A stretch of 64,000 bases of DNA from Zanthoxylum bungeanum (Eukaryota > Streptophyta > Magnoliopsida > Sapindales > Rutaceae), in contig SKCR01031827.1 in assembly GCA_019454045.1 (NCBI GenBank), forward strand, positions 186,001-250,000, read 5' to 3'. Position 1 is the stretch's first letter; every line of letters starts with the position of its first letter. Below the pieces are notes generated by a model. It did not search any database. It had not been told where the DNA came from and was given only the letters and a program-made list of their open reading frames with translations. This document shows, piece after piece, positions 24,458-34,965 of this stretch. The position numbers and the translations under genes were made by a program.

Positions 24458-26646
24458 CAATTTTAAGCATGAAAATTTTAGGGTTAATGAGACTAAAATT
24501 TGGGCCTTTTATGTTTTGAATATGATTTCTTCAAATTGATGCTTTGAGCATGCTTAGATTATGTTAACTTAGAGTTTTACATGATTAGATTTGAGAAAAA
24601 TTGATTGGATTAATTTTTTTAATTTTCCTTAGTTTGGCCGAAAGTCATGACAGTGGACTGCTACTTTGAAATTTTTTTAACAACATTGGATGTGTTTAAA
24701 ACATGATATAAATGTTTATTGTTGGTTTGATTAGATTAGAATCAAATTCAATATTGTTTGTTAAATTCAAGAGCATGTTGAGCATGAAATGATGTGTTTT
24801 GGCTTCAATTTGTGTTGAGCATAAATTGATGGATTAAGCATGATTAATTAAGTTAATTGGTATTTTGGAAATATTGAGTTTAATTAATTAATCATGGCTA
24901 ATACATTTTAATTAAAATAATTGTGATATTTGGAATATTATAATTATGTTAATAAGCCTTTAAATTATGAATTGGGCTAAAAGTGTGTATTTGGGCTTAA
25001 TGGGCTTGGTTTGACCAAGTTTGGTTTTGGACTTTTGGATTGGATCCAATTGGGCCCAAAACCAATTCCATAAAGTCAAAATACATCACTTGGCCCTTTA
25101 AAGAATTTAATTGGGCCTAATGGGCCTAAATTGATTTGTTGGCAATATGGTGATTCTTATTGGGCCTTGGCATTTTGGGTTTGATCCATTATAGCCAAAG
25201 TCCATGCCTTAAGAATCAATTCAAAGCCCATTGGGCTTTAATTAAAATGACATTGGATGTTATTGGGCCTTTGAGACCCATTAAGATTGGATTTGGAATC
25301 CAAGTCTTTAAGGCAAATAAATAAGTGTAAATATTTAATTTGGAATTAAATTGGAATTAGTATTGAATACAAATAAATTGGATTTAAAGTTGTAGTTTAA
25401 TATAATTCAAGAATACTTACTTTGAGTATTTATTCTTAAACGAGTTTGACTCGAGCAAATCAAATCGTTGTTTGAACATTGGATGATCATTAATTCAAAG
25501 ATTAATTAATTGGATTAGATTGATTGAATAACATGATTTGTATGAATACATGAATGTGTTGTATGAATAATGTATATCGGATGGATATTAGAAGGGCGGG
25601 GGCAATTTTGGAAATTGTAATAAATTAAGAATTTATTAAATTGGACCTGCGTGTCCAGCCTTTTATCTCCTTATTCTTTGTATTTCTCTTCTCACCAATT
25701 CCCCTCAATGTAAATGAGGTTTCTTTATTGTATTATGTTATTGGATAGAAGTTAGAATAGTTCTAGCCGGGGAGAGGAAAGTGAGTGATTTGTTCTAGGA
25801 ACAATTTGTGACATATCCATCCGCATATCATTATTAATTTACTTTTTGCGCCTTATGATGTTTTAGAAACATGCTTAAGGGTGTATGATGAGACCTTAAC
25901 AAAGATAATAAATTGGTTGCAAATTTACGCGAAAAACCCTCAAAACATATTAAGCGTTTTTCCTTCCGTTGAGTGATTCTTACTCAAGATCCAAAGTTGG
26001 CATTGGTTTGTTGGCCAAAGTCAAGACCTTTGTCAATTGCGGATGTGTTTGAATCATGAGAGTTTTGTTCCATATCGGTGTCTTGTCCAAGTCGTGATTT
26101 GTTGGCCAAAGTCAAGATCACTTCTTGTCCATCGACATTGATTACGAAGCTTTCCATGTCAATGGGTCCCGCTTAACTGGAATCATTAAGCTTGTTGTGC
26201 CAAAGCCAAGGCTTAGTTGATTCAGAGGAAAAAGGTTAGGAAAATATATTGGATATATTGGCATATATATTGTATATATGTTTCGGACTTGGAGGTCCAC
26301 CTACCGGATCTAGGAATTGGATGAGATCCAATTGATCTTAGAGATCTACCTAGTTAAATATCATACAACTTGTTGGCCAAAGTCAAGGTTGTGTGTTATT
26401 TAACGGGATCCTAGCCCACTAGGAAACTAGGTTTCCCGAGTACTCGACAGAGGGTTAGAGACTCACCGAAAAATAGTGGGAGGCTAGTATTGAATTTACA
26501 ATTTCATTCAAATACTTAGCTTTACGCGCTTTCATTATTTCGTCAAAATTATTTTATTAGTTGGACTAATACAATGTTATTTTTCTTGTAACAGTTAGAA
26601 TGTACCCAAATATCGTTGACTAGATAGTTGGACTATTGTAGTCAAG
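24458..26646 (+). other. Long leader with four GCCAAAG hairpins
   Basis: Untranslated region of ~2.2 kb. The first part is AT-rich with many 'attgggcc' strings. At 26005-26395 there are four copies of TTGTTGGCCAAAGTCAAG-like sequence, each bracketed by a different complementary pair of arms (see findings). Just before gag it contains 'aaaatagtgggag', shared with the other copia leaders here. Confidence 0.75.
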
Positions 26647-27747
26647 ATGACTGGAAAGGGAAACGTCCGAGACATTATCATGGGCGAAAATGTCTTCAAG
26701 GGAACGAACTTTGCTGATTGGGAAATGAATCTAAGGATAGTCCTTGGAGCCGAGAGGCTGCTATATACTATACAGAGACCTCTTGGGCCTAAGCCCAAAC
26801 CTGATGAGCTACTTGAGCTGGAGCTTTGGAAGACTCACAGCGATGATTGCGATACTGCTGAGTCTATTATGCTTGCTTCTATGACTCAACATTTCCGTCG
26901 ACAGAACAGGGACTTGGATCCCTATAACATGTTGGCGAGGTTGCAAGATCTTCATCGATCTAACCGAAGGTCGCAGAGATATGAGTTAGTAAAGAAGCTC
27001 TTCCGTTCACGTTTGTCAGAAGGCATGTATGTTGAGTCCCATGTGGCACAGATGATTGCTGACATAGATGAGCTAGCTGAGATGGGGATAGTCTTTGAGG
27101 CTGAGATTACCATAGATATGGTCCTGCAATCTCTCCCCGACACTTGGAGACAGTTCATCATAAACTATAATTTGATGAACATTGATGATACTCTTGGAGA
27201 CTTATTGTCAGTTCTCAAGGCAGCCGAGAAAGAGCTACTTAAGGGCAACAAGCGCGAGGCGCACTTTGCTTCGACATCTCAGACACCGAGGGCTGGGCTC
27301 AAGGCGACTGGAGGTGTGAAGAAGAAGAAGCATAAAAGAAAGGGCAAAGCCAAATCATCAAAGGCTTCTGGGAAGCCCAATGACAAATCTCAGGATGTTT
27401 GCCTCCAGTGCGGTAAGCGGGGTCACTGGAAGCGTGACTGCCGCGAGTACAAGGCGCTCCAGAAGGAGATTAAAGTGGGCAAGGCACCGGCTTCAGGTAT
27501 GTTTGTTATTGAAATAAACATGACTACTTCTAGTTTTAAAAATTGGATTTTTGATTCTGGTTGTGGTACTCACATATGTACTGATGTGCAGGATCTGCAG
27601 ATTAGCAGGAGACTGACCTCAGGGGAGATTGATCTACGCATCGAAAATGGGGCACCAGTCACCGTTTTGGCCGTTGGCACTTTTGTTTTAGAACTGCCTT
27701 CGGGAATGTACTTAAACTTTCAGATTGTTATTATATACCTAGTTTGA
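26647..27747 (+). pseudogene. Copia gag and protease N-terminal region
   Basis: Open frame of 366 codons starting MTGKGNVRD, a start supported by the matching position in both sibling elements. Residues 1-200 are the capsid-like gag region (FKGTNFADWEMNLRIVL near 17-33). Residues 224-245 are strongly basic. The CCHC zinc knuckle is C252, C255, H260, C265. The protease active site DSG is at 303-305 in WIFDSGCGTHIC. After about residue 356 the frame shifts by one base: the continuation (YYIPSLTTNIISVSYL) lies in another frame from about 27720. Gag would package the RNA and protease would process the polyprotein. Only this part is intact; truncation of the polyprotein makes the copy non-functional without suppression. 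Confidence 0.9.
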
Positions 27748-28805
27748 CTACGAATATTATCTCTGTATCTTATTTGACCTAATGCGGGTACACTTTTGTA
27801 TTCCGAAACACTGAGTGTTTTGTTTATAAAGATGATTTTGAGATATGTTCTGCTGATGCTAATAATGGTCTTTATATTTTGAATATAAATCAATCTCAAA
27901 CATATAATGTAACAAACAAAAGGCTCAAAACGAGTAACAAAGATGAAGCTTATATATGGCATTGTCGTCTGGGACACATAAACAAGACTCGCATATCCAC
28001 ACTTTCGAAGAGTGGGTACTTGGACGGATTTGATCCAAATTCATATGACATCTGCGAATCTTACTTATTAGGAAAAATGCCTAAATCACCTTTTAGCGGT
28101 AAGGGTGAACGTGCCACCGAACTGTTAGCCCTCGTTCATAGTGACGTGTGGGGGCCCATGTCTAGCCAGGCTAGAGGTGGAAACGAATAATTTGTAACCT
28201 TTACGGATGATGCATCGCGTTATGGTTATGTGTATCTTATGAGACACAAGTCGGAAACTTTTGAGAAATTCAAAGAGTTTCGACACGAAGTTGAAAAACA
28301 GACCGGCAAGAGTATAAAGACATTACGGTCGGACCGTGGTGGCGAATACTTGAGCAATGAGTTTCTAGATTACTTGAAAGAATATGGTATTCTTTCACAT
28401 TGGACTCCTTCTGGAAAACCGCAATTAAACGGTGTGTCCGAACGGAGAAACCGAACTTTGTTGGACATGGTAAGGTCTATGATGAGTCGTACTGAGCTAC
28501 CTATTTCCTTCTGGGGATATGCATTAAACAGTGCAATTCTTATTTTGAATAAGGTTCCGTCAAAGTCTGTACAACAGACTCCGTATGAGATATGGACAGG
28601 AAAGAAACCGGGTTTCTCATTCCTAAAGATTTGGGGATGCTGGGCATACGTTAAACGTTTGGAAGGTACCAAACTTGAGCCCAAATTGGATAAATGCCTA
28701 TTCGTAGGATATCCTAGGGAAACCAAAGGATATTACTTCTATCACCCACGAGAGAACAAAGTATTTGTTGCTCTACATGCAGCTTCCTTGAGAAGGAATT
28801 CCTAA
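27748..28805 (+). pseudogene. Copia integrase
   Basis: Two open pieces. The first (27879-28190) has the zinc-binding WHCRLGH motif, but its second cysteine pair reads CESY instead of CESC, a missing zinc ligand. It keeps the first catalytic D in HSDVWGPM and ends at a stop at 28188, where the siblings encode tyrosine (GGxEYFVTF). The second (28230-28805) holds the other catalytic residues, D35 in RSDRGGEYLS and E71 in GVSERRN, and the C-terminal signature KPGFSFLKIWGCWAYV. It ends at a one-base frameshift; the FLEKEFL continuation is in another frame. Integrase would join cDNA ends to target DNA with a 5-bp stagger, matching the TSDs seen here. Confidence 0.88.
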
Positions 28806-29361
28806 ATGCAGTGGTTAGTAAGAGGAAAGTAAAACTCGATGAAAATCGAAGTGATACTATTCCTGGCATAGAATCCTCAACTGAACAAGAACAATCCATC
28901 TGGGATGAGACTGTACCACAATCTTCTATTACACAAGGACCGCGTAGGTCGGAGAGAGTCAGGAAACAACCTGAGAGGTATGGTTTCTGATCTCACCTCA
29001 TATAGATATTAATCTCATTGAGGATAACGAACCGGCTACGTATGAGGAAGCGATACAAGATATCGATTTCGTTTTATGGTAAGAGGCCATGAAGTCCGAA
29101 ATGGATTCCATGTACACCAATCAGGTTTGGACACTGGTTGATGCATCAGAAGGCGTAAAGCCTATTGGATGCAAATGGGTCTTCAAGAAGAAGACCGACA
29201 TGGATGGCAACGTACAAACGTACAAAGCTAGGCTTGTAGCGAAGGGGTATCGTCAATGACATGGTGTCGATTATGATGAAACTTTTTCACCTGTTGCCAT
29301 GATTAAATCCATTCGGATAATGCTTGCTATTGCTGCATATTTCGATTACTAGACATGGCAG
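28806..29361 (+). pseudogene. Linker and N-terminal reverse transcriptase
   Basis: The linker (RKVKLDENRSDTIPG) leads into RT: YEEAIQDIDF, then MKSEMDSMYTNQVWTLVDA, IGCKWVFKKKTDMDG, YKARLVAKGYRQ and GVDYDETFSPVAM, the expected order for copia RT. In-frame stops interrupt at about 28988, 29082 (taa for an expected Gln codon), 29258 (tga in the RQRHG context, consistent with CGA to TGA) and 29350 (tag). Several are C-to-T changes, as expected from deamination of methylated cytosine. Confidence 0.8.
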
Positions 29362-30084
29362 ATGGACGTTAAAACCGCTTTCCTTAACGGAAACCTTTTG
29401 GAGGATGTTTATATGCAACAGCTTGATGGTTTTATCATGCCTAGACTTGCAAACAAGGTTTGTAAGTTAAATCGGTCCATTTACGGACTGAAGCAAGCAT
29501 CGCGGTCATGGAACCAACGTTTTGATGAGATCATAAAAGAATATGATTTCATTCAAAACGAAGATGATCCTTGTGTATATAAGAAGGTTAGTGGGAGAGC
29601 ACTGAATTTTATTGTCCTTTATGTTGATGATGTATTGCTTATGGGCAATGACATTCATATGTTAACATCGGTGAAAGCTTGGCTTTCATTAAAATTCTCC
29701 ATGAAAGATCTGGGAGAAGCAGCCTATATTCTAGGAATAAAGATCTACCAGGATAGATCTAGAAAGCTGCTTGGACTCTCCCAGAGCACGTACACTGACA
29801 AAGTGTTGAAAAGATTCAACATGGATCAATCCAAGAGGGGACTGTTACCAGTGTCATATGGCATCACTCTGTCTAAGGACGTGTGTCCTAAAACTCAAGA
29901 TGAGAGAAACAGCATGAGTCGGATACCGTTCGCCTCGGCAGTCGGATCGATCATGTATGCCATGATATGTACGCGACCTAATGTCTCGTATGCTTTGAGC
30001 ATGTGTAGTCGCTATCAGGCCGATCCAGGATATGGTCACTGGATGGCGGTTAAGAACATCCTTAAGTATCTTAGACGAACTTAG
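29362..30084 (+). pseudogene. Copia reverse transcriptase core
   Basis: Open frame of 240 codons: MDVKTAFLNGNL, KVCKLNRSIYGLKQASRSW, and the catalytic YVDD at residues 87-90 in VLYVDDVLLMGND, then SMKDLGEAAYILGIKI and the TRPNVSYALSMCSRYQ connection region. It copies the element RNA into DNA. The frame ends at RRT followed by tag; the siblings continue with a lysine-type codon and DG/DV. This is the best preserved enzyme in the window; the two sibling copies have lost YVDD. Confidence 0.9.
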
Positions 30085-30572
30085 GATGTTTTCCTAGTTT
30101 ATGGAGATGGAGAACTTGAGGTAACTGGGTATACCGTTGCAAGTTTCCAAACCGATAAAGACGACTCTAAGTCGCAATCCGGGTACATATTTTTTTTGAA
30201 CAACGGAGCAATAAGCTGAAAATCTTCCAAGCAAGAGACTGTTGCCGATTCAACAACAGAAGCGGAGTGTATTGCTGCAGCTGAAGCAGCAAAAGAGGCA
30301 GTTTGGATCCGTAAATTCCTAATTGGATTAGGAGTAGTCCCGTTCCATTGTATTGTGACAATAACGGGGCTATAACGTAGGCTAAGGAACCACGATCTCA
30401 TCAACGATCCAAGCATGTTCTTCGACATTTCCATATGATTCGTGAGATCATACATCGTGGTGATGTGAAGATCGAGAAGGTCGCATCAGATGACAACATT
30501 GCAGATCCGCTGATGAAAGCTATTTCACAGCAAAAGTTTGAGAGACATATACATAGTTCAGGTGTTAGATGA
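30085..30572 (+). pseudogene. Copia RNase H domain
   Basis: Continues from RT after the stop: VTGYTVASFQTDKDDSKSQSGYIFFLNNGAIS, a stop (tga for the Trp of SWKSSKQ), then KSSKQETVADSTTEAECIAAAEAAKEAVWIRKFL with the acidic residues expected of copia RNase H, followed by a frameshifted tail that ends GVR at a tga. It would remove the RNA strand of the RNA-DNA hybrid. Confidence 0.82.
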
Positions 30573-30593
30573 TTGAGTGACTGGCTATAGGCC

Positions 30594-30604
30594 AAGTGGG
30601 AGAT
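30594..30604 (+). promoter_or_regulatory. Polypurine tract
   Basis: aagtgggagat directly before the 3' LTR, preceded by ctataggcc, as in the siblings. Confidence 0.85.
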
Positions 30605-32565
30605 TGTTAGACAATTATGACCCATAGCGTCACTGTTTGTAAAAGACATTGTGTTTTTATACAAAATTAACTATGTAGTAATGAAATTTCCTTTTACCGT
30701 TTTGTAATTTATTTACTTTGATATATAAATGGCAAAAGTCCTTAAGATTAGTTCCAGATTGAGATGATATAAGACAGTATCAATCCATAAAGGTTTAATC
30801 ATTAAATATCCTTAGTCGTAGTATTATCGAGACTGGACATCGATAATGCGGAATAGACTAGTATTGCACTTGTGCGCGTTGTGAGGGCATAACGACATAG
30901 TTCTCATATGTTTAAGTATTGGATACTTATGCAAGTGCGATAGGAGGTTGTGTTTTACCGATGGTACGGAAAACAGCTTCGCTCTGGATAGACCCCGCAG
31001 AATCTCATTGGTAGTATATATATGTGTCTATGGGAGTCCGCTTCAGGGTAGGTGTATTTGGTCTTAACCTGAGACTTGCATCGCTAGTACTTGCGACAAT
31101 CAGTAAACTTTGGTTTTGGTCATCCAGGGCTTTAACAGGTTCTGTGTATGCCTCTATTGGGTTTATTGAGAATCATAGTGTACTGGATGTGATGTCAAGA
31201 CGAAAGTATCACTTCAGACATATGGAGATGATGATCACGCATAGATTCAGAACTAGTTCTCTATTGTGTTGCAACCATCGGGATAATATGACAAGGTCAT
31301 GGTTATCCGATTCAAAGAGACTAGTTGTTTGATATCCGATATGTGCTTCGTACGGGGCAGACACTGTTCCAGCCCCATGCCTTGCACGTGACATCCGATA
31401 CTGGATCGCTATACGCAATACTACGTATACTACGTCTGACATAGATTATATATTCCAGTAAGAATATTTCTGGAGAATTGGGTAGGCACGGTGCTTTGCT
31501 AGAAGCCAACCATGTCTTGTAAATCGGTAAGCACGTGGTACGAGGTACTCACTTTATCGGATAGTCCGATAACCAGATTTACTACCAAAATATCCAGAGG
31601 TCTCTTGGGTCACTTCCTAAAGATTCACCGATGACAGTTGACTCGATTAGAATTAATCTGGGATTAATTAAGAGAGAAAATTAATCTAGGATTAATTGAT
31701 GCATTATTTAATCTGGGATTAAATGTGTTCGAAAGAGAGAGAGCATGATTAATTTGGAATTAATCGGTAAAATAAATTTAATAGTTAAATTTGATTTTTC
31801 TATTTAATTTATTCGTATGGGCTAAAATTAATATATCGGATATATTAATATGAATTGGATTTCATTACGAAATTAAAGTCGGACTTTAATACGAACGAAA
31901 ACGACGTTCGTAATATATTTGCGAGGCATCGTTATTTAATTAAATTAGATTTAATTATTTAGCGATGAAAGTTCGTTTAATCGGATTAAACAGATCCGAG
32001 CCGCGGTAAATGTTCGTAGAGACATTTGAATTTTGAATTCAAATGTGGGGCCCACTTCACATGTGGTAGTTGGGAGGGTAGTTGGCATTTATGCCAAACC
32101 ATTTACTTTCCAACCACCTTGGAATGGTTTTGGTGAAACCATTTACCCAACCACCTTGTTTAGGTGAAAAGGGTAAATTGGTTTTTACCAAAAGGCATCT
32201 CTCTCTCTCATTTGGTAACACGTCTCACAAAACACAAACCCTAGCACACATAACCATGGGCGTGAGCTTCTCCATCTCCTCTCTTTGATTTTGTTGCAAA
32301 ATCAAGTTAGCTAGCACTTCAAGGAATCAACAAAGGTGATAGGGAAACAACTCAAAGCTTGGAATCAACACAAAGGTTGGATCTTGGAGATCTTCATTCA
32401 CAATTCAAAGCTTAGAATCAACAAAGGAAGCATCTTGGAGATCTTCTTCTCAAAAATTTTAAAAGCTCAAATCCATTCAATGTAAGTAATTCCACAACTA
32501 ATAATGAATTTATGAACACCTTTTCTTGCTTATTAGATCCTTGGCATGTTCTAGGAACACTAACA
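30605..32565 (+). repeat. 3' LTR of the 22456-32565 element
   Basis: 1,961 bp. It matches the 5' LTR except for scattered substitutions and the loss of ~26 bp that removes exactly one palindrome of the array (between 31895 and 31905). Confidence 0.92.
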
Positions 32566-32570
32566 CCACT

Positions 32571-34965
32571 AACCTCCTTATATACACAAGAATCATTTTC
32601 GTTTTGAATTAAATCATATACCATTATGATTACATCAAAACGATAGTTCCAAGAATGCAATGCTTGCTTCAATCCATACATGGATCGATTTAACTTGCAA
32701 ACCTTGTTTGCTTGTTTTGGTGCGACAAAGCCGTCAGGATGTTTTAAACATCCTCCAAAAGGTTTCCGTTTAAGGAAAGCGATTTTGACGTTCAGCTGCC
32801 ATATTTCATAAATGATGAACTGTTTATGTTCCATTAAGGAATCGGTGCCTGGAATAGTATTACTCCAATTTTCATCGAGTCTTACTTTTTTCCCACTTAC
32901 CACTGCATATAGATATTCCTCTTAGGAAAACCGCATGGCGAGCAACAATTACATTGTTCTCTTGTAAGTTGTATAAGTACTATACTTTGGTTACCCTAGG
33001 AAGTACTACAATTTAGGCACTTATCCGATTTAGGTTCTAGTTTGGTATCATCCAAACATATGCCCAGCATTCCCAAATCTTCAGGAATGAGAAAACCCGG
33101 TTTCTTTTCTGTTCATATCTAATATGAAGTCTGTCAAACAGATTTTCATGGAACCTTATTCAAAATAAGTATTGCAATGTTCAATGCATATCCCGAGAAG
33201 GAAAATGGTAGCTCAGAGAAACTCATGATTAACCTTATCATGTCCAACAAAATTTGGTTTCTCTGTTCGGACACACCGCTCAATTGAAGTGTTCCGGGAG
33301 GAGTCCACTGTGAAAGAATACTATACTCTTGCAGGTAATCGAGAAACTTATTACTTAAGTATTTTCCATCATAGTCCAATCGTGATGTTTAATACTTTAG
33401 CCGATCTGTCTGCCTACTTCGTGTCGAAACTCTTTTAATTTATCAAAAGTTTCCGATTTATGTTTCAAAAGAAACACATAACCATAACGCGATGCCACAT
33501 CCGTAAAGGTTACGAAGTGTTCATATCCACCTGTAGCCTAGCTAGATATGGTCCCACTTACGTCACTATGAATGAGGGCTAACAGATCGGTGGCACTTGT
33601 ACTTTTACCAAGTAAAAGCTATTTTAGGCACTTTTCCTAATAAACTAGATTTGTAGACATCATTTGAATAGGATCAAATCCGTTCTAGTATCTACTCTTC
33701 AAAAGTGAGGATATACGAGTCTTGTTTATGTGTCCCAGAAAATAATGCCACAAATAAGTCTCATCAGATTAATTCAGTTTGAGCTATTTGTTTGTCATGT
33801 TATATGTTTGAGATTCATTTATATTCAAAATATAAATACTGTTATTCACATCTGATGTGTTTATCTTAATATCATCTTTATAAAATAAAACACTTTAGTG
33901 TTCTAGAATATAAAGGTATACTCGCAACGAGTTATACTCTGATATAGAAATAATGTTTCTAGTCAAACTAGGTACATTATAACAGTTTCATAATTTAAGT
34001 ACACACCCGAAGGGTAGTTCCTAAACTTAGGTTTCTACGGTTAAAATAGTGACTGTTGTCCCATTTCCGATTTGTAGATCAATCTCGACTGAAGTCAGTA
34101 TCCTGCTAATCAGCAGATTTCGCACATCAGTACATATTTATGTACCACATCTAGTATCAAAATCCAATTTTGAAACTATTAGTGAACATGTTTATGACAA
34201 ACATACTTGAAGCCGGAGCCTTGCCCGTCTTCTCTTCCTTCGTATCTGCCTTGTCCATACGACATTCACGCATACAGTGACCTCGTTTGCCACAGTTTAA
34301 GCAGACATCTTGGGATATGTCCTTTGTCTTCCTAGAAGACTGTGATGATTTTGCCTTTGCCCCTTTTAGAAGCTCTGGCTCTGCCTCATTGAGCATAGCC
34401 ATTAACTCTCCAAGAATTTTCTCTTGGTTCATAATGAACCTGCCCCAGCTTTCGGGTAGAGACTATAAGATAAAATCTTTGGTAGTCTAGGCCACGTAGG
34501 TAATGCCTAGCTAACCTAGCTGATCGATGTCAGCAATCATCTGTGACACCTAGTGCTCGATAGATGTACCCTCTGACATACACGAGCTAAAGAGCTTCTT
34601 TTGCAATTTGTACTTCTAAGATCTAAGAATAAATCTATGAAGATCTTTAATTTCATCATCAAGGTACAATGATCTAATCCTTAATTTTGATGACGAAATT
34701 AAAGTGTCATTGCGGTAATGGATAATGGATTGAGCACTAAAGTTATCATCACATGAATATTTCAAATATCATGTTCTACTATTTTCTCAACTCCGGGCTT
34801 AGACCCAAGAGGTTGTTCTATCAAATAGAATAACTTCTTAGTTCCCAGGACTATCATGAGGTTTTATTCCCAATTTGAAAATTAAAGCCTTTTAAAAATA
34901 TTTTCACCCAGGTTTATGTTTTAAACACTAATCTTTCAGTAATCTTGATTTCAATAGTCCAACTA
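32571..34965 (-). pseudogene. Decayed copia gag, integrase and N-terminal reverse transcriptase
   Basis: Minus strand. The gag start codon is lost (the position aligned to ATG reads ATT). Gag keeps the SEGTSIEH and MIADIDQL regions with several stops. The zinc knuckle reads CLNCGKRGHCMREC (about 34264-34310). Integrase pieces include YLSNKFLDYLQEYSILSQWTPPGT with SEQRN in place of SERRN (about 33240-33380). RT pieces NVKIAFLKRKPFGG and KVCKLNRSMYGLKQALHSW lie at 32640-32820. The frame is then cut by the inserted element at 22456-32565. Three of its gag stops are shared with the sibling at 48117-51680. Confidence 0.85.

Larger units (their letters stand above)
22456..32565 (+). mobile_element. 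Ty1/copia LTR retrotransposon, most complete copy in the window
   Basis: 10,110 bp with TSD ccact (22451-22455, 32566-32570). Order: 5' LTR 22456-24443, primer site 24445-24457, ~2.2-kb leader, gag-protease 26647, integrase, reverse transcriptase, RNase H to 30572, polypurine tract 30594-30604, 3' LTR 30605-32565. It landed inside the reverse transcriptase region of the older minus-strand copia. All protein domains are present, but the single reading frame is broken by at least two frameshifts and several stops, so this copy is not autonomous now. Confidence 0.95.

Noticed and set aside
26647..27747. A programmed frameshift at the end of the gag-protease frame
   Set aside because: No slippery site seen and other frameshifts and stops follow, so decay is the simpler reading.
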